Numbered from the stretch's first letter, positions 1-8,637 are shown. The stretch: DNA of 64,000 nucleotides from DATDQA01 sp035292505 (GCA_035292505.1 DATDQA010000022.1:1-64000); one strand, 5' to 3'. Numbers and translations: made by a program. Notes: generated from the letters alone by a model not told the origin.

Positions 1-1982
1 CCTCCGATAAATATATCTGTCAGATAATCTCCATCCACATCAGCCTGTGCAATGAAAGGTCCATTCTGCGAGAGTTTGTAAGGAAGGAGTACCTGATCTT
101 TATAATCATCGAATGGAGTCTCATGATGGATATGCGGCAAGGCAACACCTTTTGTCAGCAACACATTATACGATTGTCTTGTAGTTCTCTCAATCTTATG
201 CGCCACTGTATAGCGTACAGATAATTTCTGATTTGCCTTGAGTCCGGTGATTACTGTCATCTCCTGCGCATTCCAATACACGATCAAAGAATCGATGGCA
301 TATGCTGTGCCGAGCCCAAAATGCAACTCCGGTACACTTGAAGAATAATAGCCTCGGGTTGTTTGCATTGTACGTGCGGTGCATCTCCCATCGGCACAAA
401 GCATAACAGGTATCCCGAGTCCGTTTTTATTCTTACCCTGCCCTTCAAGCGTAAGGATGAAATAGTTACCTCGTTGATCTGAACTATTTCTGAAAATACC
501 CGCGGGCGCATTTATGTTATTCACGACAAGATCGAGCCCACCGTCTCCATCAAAGTCCGCATAAGCTAATCCTTGTGAAAATCCCGGATCACCAAAATCT
601 ACCTCCTGAGTCACATCATGATAGCGCATACCGTCGACATTCCGATATATTTTATTTGACACGGGAGTGGATGGAAGATGGGTGAGCACCTCCCGATAAT
701 TTGTTGGCCCTACCCTACCCTGATATGTCAGTTTCATCCATAGTGAGAAGTCATTGTCCTTCATATCCCGCAGGATTCCATTCGTGATGAGGATATCCTG
801 CATTCCATCCTGGTCAAGGTCAGCAAATAAGACCGACCAACTCCAATCTGACTTTGACAAACCGCCGATCTGCGCAACTTCTGTGAAGTAACCATCTCCG
901 CGATTGAGTTGTAAGGTATTTTGTGCATAGGGAAAATGATGTCCCTTTGCAACGATATCCCAAAATAGTTCCGGCTGCATCGCTTCCATATTCGTCTTAG
1001 CACGGTAATGATCTTCAAATGCCATATCACTGACGAAAATGTCTTCCCAACCATCATTGTTGACATCGCCTGCGTCTGATCCCATGGACGATAATGAAGT
1101 ATGCCCTGTACGCTGACGAAGCTCATCCCTGAAGGCACCACGATAGTTCATATAAAGCACATCACCCTGTGCGTAGTCATTGCAGAGATAGATGTCCGTC
1201 CATCCATTACCGTCGTAATCGCCGAGAGAGATGCCGAGGCCGTATCGATCGTCCAGCATCTGCATCTCCATGGTGCGATCAACAAAGTGACTATTTACAT
1301 TTTCATAGAAGCGATCGGTGATGGGATAGGCTTGAACGACTTCCGGGGGATGGATATAGCGCGCTAACTGATCAAAAGGTTGATTGATCAGAAACACATC
1401 AAGATCACCATCCTGATCGGGATCGAAGAAGGTGGCTTGGATGGAAAGGCCTTCGTCCGCAAGACCATATTGAGCTGCCTGATCCGAAAATCTGTTGTTA
1501 CCGAGATTGATAAGGAGCTTATTGCGGTTCGCATTGCGGTTCGGAGTCGGTGAGTTTTTGCAGACATAGATATCAAGGAGGCCGTCTGCGTTTACATCTG
1601 CCATTGTCACTCCGGTAGTCCATTTCTTATCATCCGGAATACCGGCACTCACGGTAATGTCTTCGAATTTGAAATCTCCTTTGTTCAGATAAAGTCTGTC
1701 CCGTACCTGGTTTCCGGCAAAATAGATATCCGGTAGCCCGTCATTGTTGATATCACCGGTTACAACTCCTGCACCTGTATAGAGGAAGTTCCAGACAAAG
1801 ACATTGAGATTGCCTGTATCGCTTAGGGTATTATTGAAGTCTACTCCTGTTTGTTCATCAGAAAGCTGCTGAAGAGCAATAGAAAAACCGGACGGATGGG
1901 ACTGCGCATTATTTGGCACATCTGCATCCCTCTTGCAGGAGAGGAACATAATAAAGGCAAGAAGATATGTTGCTTGCTTCAT
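1..1982 (-). CDS. FG-GAP/VCBS repeat lipoprotein with ASPIC/UnbV domain (3' end outside window)
   Basis: The reading frame is open from the ATG at 1982 to the window edge, giving 660 residues without a stop. The N-terminus is a short lipoprotein signal with the lipid-acceptor Cys at residue 16 (context FLSCKRD). Repeated calcium-binding loops of the DxNxDGxxD type (DINNDGLPD, DVNADGLLD, DPDQDGDLD, DVNNDGWED, DLDQDGMQD, DFDGDGGLD) mark a beta-propeller. An ASPIC/UnbV domain follows at about 490-595, and a second propeller begins near the edge (DVDGDYLTD). Relatives are long CRTAC1-like surface proteins of Bacteroidota, often found near SusC/SusD genes. The ligand is unknown, and binding of polymers or cells at the outer membrane is inferred. 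The family is usually longer, so the C-terminal part is missing here. Confidence 0.85.
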   Translation of the reverse strand, partial: MKQATYLLAFIMFLSCKRDADVPNNAQSHPSGFSIALQQLSDEQTGVDFNNTLSDTGNLNVFVWNFLYTGAGVVTGDINNDGLPDIYFAGNQVRDRLYLNKGDFKFEDITVSAGIPDDKKWTTGVTMADVNADGLLDIYVCKNSPTPNRNANRNKLLINLGNNRFSDQAAQYGLADEGLSIQATFFDPDQDGDLDVFLINQPFDQLARYIHPPEVVQAYPITDRFYENVNSHFVDRTMEMQMLDDRYGLGISLGDYDGNGWTDIYLCNDYAQGDVLYMNYRGAFRDELRQRTGHTSLSSMGSDAGDVNNDGWEDIFVSDMAFEDHYRAKTNMEAMQPELFWDIVAKGHHFPYAQNTLQLNRGDGYFTEVAQIGGLSKSDWSWSVLFADLDQDGMQDILITNGILRDMKDNDFSLWMKLTYQGRVGPTNYREVLTHLPSTPVSNKIYRNVDGMRYHDVTQEVDFGDPGFSQGLAYADFDGDGGLDLVVNNINAPAGIFRNSSDQRGNYFILTLEGQGKNKNGLGIPVMLCADGRCTARTMQTTRGYYSSSVPELHFGLGTAYAIDSLIVYWNAQEMTVITGLKANQKLSVRYTVAHKIERTTRQSYNVLLTKGVALPHIHHETPFDDYKDQVLLPYKLSQNGPFIAQADVDGDYLTDIFIG

Positions 1983-2069
1983 TTACCAATATTTGACTCA
2001 TGTATGTAGATTCGCTTGAGATGTTCAGCAACGGTGTAACCGATTTTCCCGGCTTCCTCCATCCCGGGC

Positions 2070-2088
2070 CCCTGAGCTTGTCGAAGGG
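2070..2088. repeat. Dispersed CCTGAGCTTGTCGAAGGG-type repeat, copy 1
   Basis: The motif CCCTGAGCTTGTCGAAGGG lies in the 288-base gap between the FG-GAP gene and the small barrel gene. A degenerate inverted copy (TTCGACGAGCTCAGG) is at 10034-10048. This short sequence is, from memory, common between genes in many bacterial genomes. Nothing else coding is seen in 1983-2270. Confidence 0.55.
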
Positions 2089-2237
2089 TCCTCTATTTCT
2101 TCTATTTCCTCATTCCGTCATTTACTCATTTTATCCCTTTCTCATTTTGTCCTTTACAACGCCACACGTGGCTAGCAACATGTGACTCCTCCGGAGTCAA
2201 TACGATCTTTCAATGCATAAACACAGTATAAACATAT

Positions 2238-2266
2238 AAACCTATCAACCCACAAACCTATCAACC
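2238..2266. repeat. Direct repeat of 13 bases, period 16
   Basis: AAACCTATCAACC occurs twice, starting at 2238 and 2254, within an A/C-rich run that ends five bases from the stop codon of the barrel gene at 2271. It belongs with the other short-period arrays found at gene ends in this window. Confidence 0.6.
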
Positions 2267-2270
2267 TCTT

Positions 2271-2867
2271 TTACAACTGCACCCTGATCCCAATCCTGTA
2301 GTCCCATGGGATGCGAATACTAAAGGCATCGTTGAGTATATTGTAGTGAATAGAAACACCATACCGGACATTGCTGCCCGCAGAATAACCTGCTCCGATG
2401 TAGACGTAGTTCTGGGGAACCGTTTCTTTCAGGACTTTATTATCAGGACCGATGAGCGGATTACCCGCAGCATCTGTAATCGGTCTTTGCAGAAATGCCC
2501 GCTCATATTCGATCTGCGCGAAATACTGACGCAGGATATCCACCCGGGCAAACACTCCTGGTCCGACATCAAGAGATTCGAATTTGATATGCGGGGGGGA
2601 TACGGTCAATCTCTGGTAGTAATAGTCCAGTCTCACGAAAGGCCCGATAGAAAAATTTGGCACCATTTCATATCCAACAATCGGTGTAAGTCCAAAGGCA
2701 AAAGTCCTGTTGCCAAATTGCAGACCAGAGTTGATCGAACCGCCGACCCAGAGTTTGTCGGTGAATTCGATGTTTTCTTTTTTCTTTTTAGATTGGGCTA
2801 TTGCCGGAATAGACAGAGGGATTAACATCCCAAACAACATAAGCCATTTCAATACATTCGATTTCAT
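2271..2867 (-). CDS. Small outer-membrane beta-barrel protein
   Basis: 198 residues with a Sec signal peptide of about 24 residues ending AIA-Q, then a lysine-rich mature start. The rest alternates aromatic and hydrophobic strands (for example SGLQFGNRTFAFGLTP and FVRLDYYYQRL) and ends in IGIRVQL, as in 8-strand barrel proteins of the OmpA/OmpX-like superfamily. The exact family cannot be named and no enzymatic motif is seen. It lies downstream of the thiamine-type TonB receptor on the same strand, but a hairpin at 2950-2968 separates the two, so co-transcription is doubtful. A TAATTTCG sequence at 2872-2879, close to the -7 consensus, lies just before the ATG. Confidence 0.75.
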   Translation of the reverse strand: MKSNVLKWLMLFGMLIPLSIPAIAQSKKKKENIEFTDKLWVGGSINSGLQFGNRTFAFGLTPIVGYEMVPNFSIGPFVRLDYYYQRLTVSPPHIKFESLDVGPGVFARVDILRQYFAQIEYERAFLQRPITDAAGNPLIGPDNKVLKETVPQNYVYIGAGYSAGSNVRYGVSIHYNILNDAFSIRIPWDYRIGIRVQL

Positions 2868-2949
2868 GCGGCGAAATTAACGATTGCATTTCTCTGGGTG
2901 CTTAGAAAAGATTTGAGTGACCAAGTGCTGAATTTCAACGCTGAATTTC

Positions 2950-2968
2950 CACGCGCCTTCAGCGCGTG
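2950..2968 (-). terminator. Hairpin downstream of the TonB receptor gene
   Basis: A perfect 7-bp stem CACGCGC/GCGCGTG encloses a 5-base loop, 56 bases after the TonB receptor stop and before the barrel gene. There is no strong U-tract. The arms sit among repeated GCTGAATTTC words (2930-2949), so this could equally be a dispersed palindromic element. Confidence 0.45.
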
Positions 2969-3023
2969 AAACATGGGAAATAAGGATTGACAAGCCATTT
3001 GGGCTTCTGCCCAAGCGATAAGT

Positions 3024-5462
3024 CTAAAAATGCATCGTCACCCCCGCCAGCACATTCCTCCCCGCCTGCGGAAAAAAACCTTTCAAAGAATATGTATCTC
3101 CCTGTTCCAAATCCGCATAAGGATCATCAGGACGCGGGTCATAGTCCGGTGAGCGGAAACGGTAAATCCATGCGTTGGTACTATACGTTTCATCTGAAAC
3201 ATTTCGCAGCATGAGATTGACGGCGAAATGACCTCCTTTGAAATCACGACCATAAGAAAGCTGGAAATCAACAAATACATACTCGGCGAACTTCGAATGA
3301 GGGCTCCCGGTATTGTCCAGGTATTGCTCACCGACAAACTTTTGAGACATACTAAATCGCAATGTTTGCGTCTCACTTTTCAGAATGTGATACCCGGCTT
3401 CTGCATATCCCACAAAAGATGGCGAAAAAGACAAAGGAGTATCATGATGTGAGATCACGTGCTGCATTCCCGTCTGCCAGTCATCGATGTATTCATCAAA
3501 CGCTTTCACGCGATTACGGCTCAGAGTGACATTAGCACGCGCATCCATACGCCCCTGCGTCGCAGCAATGGTAGCTTCTATCCCAAGCCGGGAACTCCTG
3601 TCGATATTCTGTCTTGCATACTCTCCCACATCGTTGATCCGTCCTGTGAGCACCAACTGATCCACATAATACATATGGTATCCATTGATCCCAAAATCAA
3701 GGACTTCTCCATCATATTCCCAGCCGAGCTCTGAATTGAAGAGCTTCTCAGGACTTGGCCTGCTCTGCTCTGTGGAGGTGACGTAATCGTCCCGGTTCGG
3801 TTCGCGCTGCGCCACACCGAAGAAGTAATATCCACGACTCTTCTCCCCTGTTTTCAAGGACAAACCAAGTTTCGGATTGAGGAATGTATGTTTCACTTCC
3901 TGCTGCAAGGGTGCACCATCAGAGTCAAGACCCTCATACCGATAGCGTACACCCCTGACTTGTACATCAGCAATCATCGAAAACGCATCATTGAAGCGGT
4001 AGTTGAGTTTGATAAATCCATTTTTATCCGCTTTCTCCGCATCATTGCGATAGTAATCCGGAAGTCCGTCTGTCGAACCCACTGCAGACCAGATCAGTTC
4101 TCCAAAATGATCGCCCAGATAGCGATGCCATGCTCCGCCGATCTGCAACGCGTACTTATCCGTAGGATCGAAATAATGCACGCCTCCGATGATCCCATAG
4201 AAATCATTGTCGAGCCAACGTCTGCGTACTGCGTCACCACTTTCAAGTCCGTATTGAATCAAAAAATCCTCAAATGGACCGCTGAATCCCGTAGCAGCCT
4301 TATACTGTTCATAGTAGCCTTTACCTCGTGTATAATGAAGTGTTGCATAGGTCTGTATTTGTGTCAACACTGACGCATTCCACAAGAGTTGATAATGTGT
4401 TTGTATATAGTCGTCGACTTCATTTTCATAAGGTTCTCCGGGTTTCTCTGTACCTGCTGTGTTGAACGTGCGCAACTCAGGATCATGAATGAATTGCACA
4501 GGCACACCATTCCAGGCCTGGTAGGTCCGTTCATCGCCATGGATCACGTTTAAACGCAGGGAATGATTTGACCCGATGTAGGCTGCAGTGAGGAAACCTG
4601 ATTTCAGATCCGCAGAAGCACGATCAATATATCCGTCCGATCGGATGATACTACCTCTGCCATCGAGGGTGAAATGATTGTTGAGAAGTCCGGTACCAAG
4701 AATCATATTTGCGCGGTATGTTCCGAAGGAGCCTCCGGAGAGTGATAGCACCGCATGCGGATCTGTTTGAGTACTGACGGTATTGAGATTGATCGATGCA
4801 CCAAATGCTCCAGAACCAAACGTCGAAGAACCGACGCCACGTTGGATCTGAATGCTTTGCGTCGAGCTCAACAAATCAGGAAGATCAACCCAATAGACGG
4901 ATTGTGACTCTGCATCATTCAGCGGGATACCATTGACAGTGACATTGATTCGAGTAGGATCAGTACCCCGGATGCGCAAACCCGTATATCCGAATCCGGT
5001 TCCTGCATCTGATGTTTCCACCACAGAAGGTGTATGACTCAGGATATACGGCACATCCTCACCAAGGTTGTGCTTTTCAATTTCATCCTTTGTCACATTT
5101 GTAAACGTGAGGGGGGCATCTTCAGGTGCACGGACAGCACTGACGACGACCTCATCCACGAGGATATTCCGAGGACGCTGGAGATGCATTTCGATGCTCG
5201 TGCGCAGATTGATCTCTCTTTCTATCAAACCATATCCGGTGATCACCACGACTTTGTAGATCCCGCGAGGAACATCAATGAATTCAAAGCGACCTGTTTC
5301 ATCTGTGAAAGTGTCCCGTTTCACACCATCACCACGCACGCGTACTTCTATGCCGCCATAGGGTTCCTCTTCGGCATCGTAGACAAACCCAAGGATGCGA
5401 TACTGTGCCAGAGTAATATGTGACACGAATAGAATTATAATAAACGCAAAAAGATATTTCAT
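3024..5462 (-). CDS. TPP-riboswitch-controlled TonB-dependent outer-membrane receptor
   Basis: 812 residues: signal peptide (cut after about residue 19, TLA-Q), a carboxypeptidase-regulatory-like beta-sandwich (about 20-105), a plug domain (about 115-230, with LRIRGTDPTRINVTVNGIP), then a 22-strand barrel ending in the expected C-terminal Phe (GVTMHF). Such receptors import scarce nutrients using TonB-ExbBD energy. A TPP aptamer lies directly in its 5' leader, so the likely cargo is thiamine or a thiamine precursor or phosphate. TPP-controlled TonB receptors are known in Bacteroidota, usually beside a PnuC/PnuT-like inner-membrane permease, and none is in this window. Receptor class is certain; substrate is inferred from the switch. 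Confidence 0.92.
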   Translation of the reverse strand: MKYLFAFIIILFVSHITLAQYRILGFVYDAEEEPYGGIEVRVRGDGVKRDTFTDETGRFEFIDVPRGIYKVVVITGYGLIEREINLRTSIEMHLQRPRNILVDEVVVSAVRAPEDAPLTFTNVTKDEIEKHNLGEDVPYILSHTPSVVETSDAGTGFGYTGLRIRGTDPTRINVTVNGIPLNDAESQSVYWVDLPDLLSSTQSIQIQRGVGSSTFGSGAFGASINLNTVSTQTDPHAVLSLSGGSFGTYRANMILGTGLLNNHFTLDGRGSIIRSDGYIDRASADLKSGFLTAAYIGSNHSLRLNVIHGDERTYQAWNGVPVQFIHDPELRTFNTAGTEKPGEPYENEVDDYIQTHYQLLWNASVLTQIQTYATLHYTRGKGYYEQYKAATGFSGPFEDFLIQYGLESGDAVRRRWLDNDFYGIIGGVHYFDPTDKYALQIGGAWHRYLGDHFGELIWSAVGSTDGLPDYYRNDAEKADKNGFIKLNYRFNDAFSMIADVQVRGVRYRYEGLDSDGAPLQQEVKHTFLNPKLGLSLKTGEKSRGYYFFGVAQREPNRDDYVTSTEQSRPSPEKLFNSELGWEYDGEVLDFGINGYHMYYVDQLVLTGRINDVGEYARQNIDRSSRLGIEATIAATQGRMDARANVTLSRNRVKAFDEYIDDWQTGMQHVISHHDTPLSFSPSFVGYAEAGYHILKSETQTLRFSMSQKFVGEQYLDNTGSPHSKFAEYVFVDFQLSYGRDFKGGHFAVNLMLRNVSDETYSTNAWIYRFRSPDYDPRPDDPYADLEQGDTYSLKGFFPQAGRNVLAGVTMHF

Positions 5463-5486
5463 GATGATTAGAACAGTTGACCGGTA

Positions 5487-5566
5487 GTGCTGTTTCCCTT
5501 CCCGGTATTACCCGGGCAGGTTCGAAGGGTTTGATCTCAGCCCGCTATTTTAGGGCACCCCCGTTG
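5487..5566 (-). promoter_or_regulatory. TPP riboswitch (THI element)
   Basis: Read on the minus strand, the leader holds the conserved blocks in order: GGGGGTGCCC, GGCTGAGATCAAACCCTT, GAACCTG, CGGGTAATACCGGGAAGGGA. These match the THI-box core, with the CUGAGA pyrimidine-binding bulge and the UAAUxCC..GAAGGGA pyrophosphate-binding arm. The aptamer ends about 25 bases before the receptor ATG at 5462. It has no long downstream terminator hairpin, so control is probably at translation initiation: TPP binding would hide the start region and switch off uptake. Confidence 0.95.
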
Positions 5567-5573
5567 TTTGTGA

Positions 5574-5581
5574 CAAAAGTA
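5574..5581 (-). promoter_or_regulatory. -7 promoter box for the TPP-riboswitch transcript
   Basis: TACTTTTG on the minus strand matches the Bacteroidota -7 consensus TAnnTTTG exactly. It lies seven bases upstream of the aptamer, so the predicted transcript would begin at the first base of the riboswitch fold. No good -33 TTG is seen. Confidence 0.6.
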
Positions 5582-5590
5582 GACATTTTC

Positions 5591-5645
5591 GATTTCGGAT
5601 CTCGGAGTTCGGAGTTTTTCATTTTTATTTTCATTTTTATTTTCA
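5591..5645. repeat. Short-period arrays (7-mer then 12-mer) upstream of the kinase gene
   Basis: 5591-5618 is four heptamers (GATTTCG, GATCTCG, GAGTTCG, GAGTTTT). 5620-5645 is a 12-mer (CATTTTTATTTT) repeated twice plus two bases. The array stops three bases before the TTG start of the next gene. Confidence 0.75.
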
Positions 5646-5647
5646 GT

Positions 5648-6169
5648 TTGAAACGCATAATCATCACCGGCCCCGAATCCAGCGGCAAAACAACGCTGGC
5701 GCAAAAACTTGCGCTGGAATTCGACACGCTCTTTGTTCCGGAGTATGCACGCATCTATCTCGCATCGAAAGGCACAGAATACGAACTCACAGATATTGTG
5801 AATATCGGCATAGGTCAACTTGCTCTTGCCGAGTCTCTCGCATCGACAATGACAGAAAAGCCTTTCGTCTTCATCGATACCTGGATACTCGAACTACGTA
5901 TCTGGGCTAAATACCGGTTCGGTGTAGTACCTGATGTACTTGAAGAAATGTATCATGAACATCCGCCCGATTTCTACGTTCTATGCTCACCCGACTTAGC
6001 CTGGCAACCGGATCCATTGAGAGAGAATCCACAAGATCGGGACGTGTTGTTTGAGATTTATCAGAATACCATCATTGAGAGCAATGTCCCTCATTTTGTC
6101 ATCAGTGGAACTGGTGAAAGGAGAGATCGAAGAGCCTTTACATTGTTTAGGGATTGGATTGCCCGATGA
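5648..6169 (+). CDS. NadR-like P-loop kinase (AAA_28 family)
   Basis: 173 residues from a TTG start at 5648. The frame is open back to 5477, but that stretch is antisense to the riboswitch and made of tandem repeats, while translation from TTG gives the canonical opening KRIIITGPESSGKTT with Walker A at residues 8-16. FVPEYAR and a Walker B-like VFIDTW follow, as in the ribosylnicotinamide-kinase half of NadR and related small-molecule kinases. The probable role is ATP-dependent phosphorylation of a vitamin-like nucleoside in the cytosol. The head-to-head position with a TPP-regulated receptor suggests thiamine or nicotinamide riboside salvage, but that is inference. Kinase fold confident, substrate not. 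Confidence 0.78.
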   Translation: MKRIIITGPESSGKTTLAQKLALEFDTLFVPEYARIYLASKGTEYELTDIVNIGIGQLALAESLASTMTEKPFVFIDTWILELRIWAKYRFGVVPDVLEEMYHEHPPDFYVLCSPDLAWQPDPLRENPQDRDVLFEIYQNTIIESNVPHFVISGTGERRDRRAFTLFRDWIAR

Positions 6170-6172
6170 ATT

Positions 6173-6207
6173 TTACGTGTTACGTGTTGCGTGTTGCGAG
6201 GTGTGAG
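6173..6207. repeat. Heptamer array TTACGTG/TTGCGTG, five units
   Basis: Units TTACGTG, TTACGTG, TTGCGTG, TTGCGAG, GTGTGAG run without a break, beginning four bases after the kinase stop codon. Confidence 0.8.
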
Positions 6208-6230
6208 AATGTATTCACGCCGCAACTCGT

Positions 6231-6265
6231 ACCATGAAGTACGCGAGATGGCTCGACCTCATGGT
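6231..6265. repeat. Nested inverted repeat
   Basis: The outer arms ACCATGA/TCATGGT (7 bp) enclose an inner CGAG-ATGG-CTCG hairpin. No U-tract and no gene transcribed into it other than the kinase. It may be a folded 3' UTR or a mobile palindrome. Confidence 0.45.
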
Positions 6266-6420
6266 AAACTCTCAACCCGCAACAGCTTTTTGAGAACACA
6301 TACTTTAGTGACAAAGGGAGCCTTATAAGAAAAAACTAGCAAAAACACAAGATTGACATTTCACTCTCTTGTCTGCATATTGTGGCCTGAACTTTGTACG
6401 TTTTTTGTTGTCCACGAAGT

Positions 6421-6460
6421 TTGCCTGACGGTGCCAAAGGCACCCTTTGGGGCGGGCAAG
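6421..6460. repeat. Twin-hairpin dispersed element, copy A
   Basis: The core 6431-6451 reads GTGCCAAAGGCACCCTTTGGG, that is GTGCC-AAA-GGCAC followed by CCC-TTT-GGG, flanked by outer arms TTGCC/GGCAA. It matches copies at 8404-8424, 8617-8637 and 49401-49436. Confidence 0.7.
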
Positions 6461-6550
6461 GGAGGCGAGAGCGCACCAGGGACAAAACATGAACGATGAG
6501 ATTTCGTGTCATTGTCTTTTTCGTGTTCTTTTCGTGTGGTTCGTGGACAA

Positions 6551-7144
6551 ATGTTTTCTCTTATGCACGACATCGAACCATATTATCATTGGCGCGACAG
6601 ATACATTGCCGCGGAAGATGAAAGGTCGCCGTTCTATGGACGCCAGTATAGTGAGTTTACATACACCCATCGCATCTACAATTACCTGATCCATCCGCAG
6701 TGGGACGAATTCGGCAGCCCAACTTTATATATGAAAGTCATTTACGCAGACTATGATGATGGCTATGCTATGATTGAGCTCATCGGCGAATGGAATGACT
6801 GCATTCAGAACGACATCGAAAGTCTCAAACGTAATGTGGCCGACCTGATGATGGAGGAAGGCATCTTTCGATTTGTCCTGATCTGTGAAAACGTGCTGAA
6901 CTTCCATGGCTCAGACGACTGCTATTATGAAGAATGGTATGAAGAAGTCTCCGAGAATCACGGTTGGATCGCACTCGTGAATACACTCAGACACGTAGAA
7001 AGCGAGATCAGGGATACTGGCTTAGAGCATTTCATCGATCTGGGAGGCCCGTTCAATATCATCAACTGGCGCAACACGAAACCAAAGGCTGTAGTGAAAA
7101 TGATTGATCATTTGCATAGCAGGCCAGTGCGGGTATTGCCATAA
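6551..7144 (+). CDS. Conserved hypothetical protein of Bacteroidota
   Basis: 197 residues from ATG 6551 (opening MFSLMHDIEPYYHW). The frame extends 15 codons further back, but that part runs through non-coding repeat sequence. The protein is acidic and rich in Tyr, Trp and Asp, has no signal peptide or membrane segment, and contains a striking SDDCYYEEWYEE stretch plus IELIGEWND. I recognise it only as a cytosolic family of unknown function seen near era in related genomes; no catalytic motif can be named. It lies on the same strand 240 bases before era. Confidence 0.75.
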   Translation: MFSLMHDIEPYYHWRDRYIAAEDERSPFYGRQYSEFTYTHRIYNYLIHPQWDEFGSPTLYMKVIYADYDDGYAMIELIGEWNDCIQNDIESLKRNVADLMMEEGIFRFVLICENVLNFHGSDDCYYEEWYEEVSENHGWIALVNTLRHVESEIRDTGLEHFIDLGGPFNIINWRNTKPKAVVKMIDHLHSRPVRVLP

Positions 7145-7369
7145 TTTGATTCTCGATTTAATAATTCCTGATTCCTCATTGCGAATTGTCATCGCGCCAA
7201 AGCCGGCAACCACGTGACTTCCAACACCTAGAATATGCTGACCTTTTTAAAACTCATTAGACACCCGTAGCTTTCTTCGGGCGACGAAGTGAGGCGAGAT
7301 CGCTAGCGCAAGGAGGTTGATCCGTCTTTGACCACCGAAGCAAGCGAAGGTGGTTCACCCATTCATGCC

Positions 7370-7377
7370 TATATTTG
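7370..7377 (+). promoter_or_regulatory. -7 promoter box directly before era
   Basis: TATATTTG matches TAnnTTTG exactly and ends seven bases before the era ATG (7385). The predicted mRNA would start at or within a base or two of the start codon, which also argues against the upstream TTG at 7328 as the start. Confidence 0.5.
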
Positions 7378-7384
7378 CGTTCCC

Positions 7385-8281
7385 ATGCACAAATCCGGCT
7401 TTGTAAATATCCTGGGCAAACCCAATGCCGGCAAGTCTACATTGATGAATGCCTTGCTGGGTGAGAAGATGGTGATCGTGTCACCTAAGCCACAAACGAC
7501 GCGCCATCGCATCCTCGGCATCCTCAATTCTGACGAATATCAAATCGTCTTCTCGGATACTCCTGGCGTGATCGACAAACCGTCATATAAGATGCACGAA
7601 GCGATGTCGAGTTTTATCCATCAGACATTCGAAGATGCAGATGTGTTCATCTATCTGGTAACGCCGGAGGAAAAACCAGACGATCATAAAGAGACACTGG
7701 CCAAAATCGCTGATGTACATGCACCAAAGTTTCTTGTACTGAATAAATCTGATCTCATAGATCAGGCGGCAATTACACTACGGCTCGACGCATATCGCCA
7801 GACGAATATTTTTCAAAAGTATCTCGCGATCTCAGCTAAAGAACAAACAGGTATTGACGAATTGATGACCGCAATCAAAGAGGCACTCCCGGAAGGTCCT
7901 GAATATTTTCCGAAAGATCAAATGACAGACAGACCAGAGCGTTTCTTTGTCACGGAGATCATTCGCGAAAAAATTCTGGAGCAATATCACCAGGAGGTCC
8001 CCTACTCCTGTGAAGTGGGCATCGATGAATACAAAGAAGGAGAAGGCCGTGATCGTGATGTGACGACGATCCGTGCCACGATCTATGTAAACAGGAAGAC
8101 ACAAAAACCCATCCTGATCGGCAGGCAGGGAGTATCGATCAAACAACTGGGGATCGCAGCGCGTCAATCTATCGAAAAATTCATCGGCACACGTGTACAC
8201 CTCGAACTCTTTGTGAAGATCCGCGAGAATTGGCGCGATGATGAGCGTGCACTGAAAGAATTTGGATACAGGAATTATTAA
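7385..8281 (+). CDS. era: GTPase Era
   Basis: 298 residues, the usual Era length. The GTPase domain has G1 GKPNAGKS (11-18), G3 DTPG (58-61) and G4 NKSD (120-123). A KH RNA-binding domain occupies the last third, with the GxxG loop in LIGRQGVSIKQLG near 243-255. Era binds the 3' end of 16S rRNA and checks 30S subunit maturation. The ATG at 7385 is preferred because MHKSGFVNILGKPNAGKS matches family N-termini; the frame upstream is unrelated repeat-like sequence. The second GTPase, der, follows on the same strand after a repeat-filled gap. Confidence 0.97.
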   Translation: MHKSGFVNILGKPNAGKSTLMNALLGEKMVIVSPKPQTTRHRILGILNSDEYQIVFSDTPGVIDKPSYKMHEAMSSFIHQTFEDADVFIYLVTPEEKPDDHKETLAKIADVHAPKFLVLNKSDLIDQAAITLRLDAYRQTNIFQKYLAISAKEQTGIDELMTAIKEALPEGPEYFPKDQMTDRPERFFVTEIIREKILEQYHQEVPYSCEVGIDEYKEGEGRDRDVTTIRATIYVNRKTQKPILIGRQGVSIKQLGIAARQSIEKFIGTRVHLELFVKIRENWRDDERALKEFGYRNY

Positions 8282-8403
8282 TCGACAATCTTAATTGAAA
8301 GAATCAATCCAAAAGATCAATGATAGGCAAAAGTTTCAGAGAGCTATTTAATAGTGAGCGGCAAGTTGAGCTTATGAATAACGGCCTTGAAGGGTTGACT
8401 TAT

Positions 8404-8424
8404 CCCAAAGGGATGCCTTTGGCA
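8404..8424. repeat. Twin-hairpin element, copy B
   Basis: CCC-AAA-GGG, then A, then TGCC-TTT-GGCA. It is the inverse orientation of copy A. Confidence 0.65.
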
Positions 8425-8616
8425 CTGCGCGTTGCGTGGGTGGGCAAAAGGCGATCAGCGAAGTGAGGCCCGGGAATACGAACGAAAAGCAAGGAATGCT
8501 GCATGCCGAACGGTTCTGATCGCGCTGCTGGGCAGGCTTACGCGCAGTTGGTCAAGCCTGCCCGTCCGGTTCAGGCGGGCATTCAAAGCCTTGATTTTTG
8601 CCAAGGGCATGCCTTT

Positions 8617-8637
8617 CCCAACGGGATGCCTTTGGCA
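8617..8637. repeat. Twin-hairpin element, copy C
   Basis: CCC-AAC-GGG, then A, then TGCC-TTT-GGCA. It differs from copy B by one base in 21 and is preceded by the half copy at 8601-8616. Confidence 0.65.

Larger units (their letters stand above)
6170..6550. other. Gap of 381 bases filled by repeats
   Basis: No credible gene. It contains a heptamer array (6173-6207), a nested inverted repeat (6231-6265), an A-rich stretch (about 6300-6350) and copy A of the twin-hairpin element (6421-6460). ORFs across it have no consistent composition. Confidence 0.7.

Noticed and set aside
5537..5818. 93-codon minus-strand ORF
   Set aside because: It spans the riboswitch aptamer and the kinase gene antisense; no family.
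7328..7384. N-terminal extension of Era
   Set aside because: A promoter box lies inside it and the family start is at 7385.
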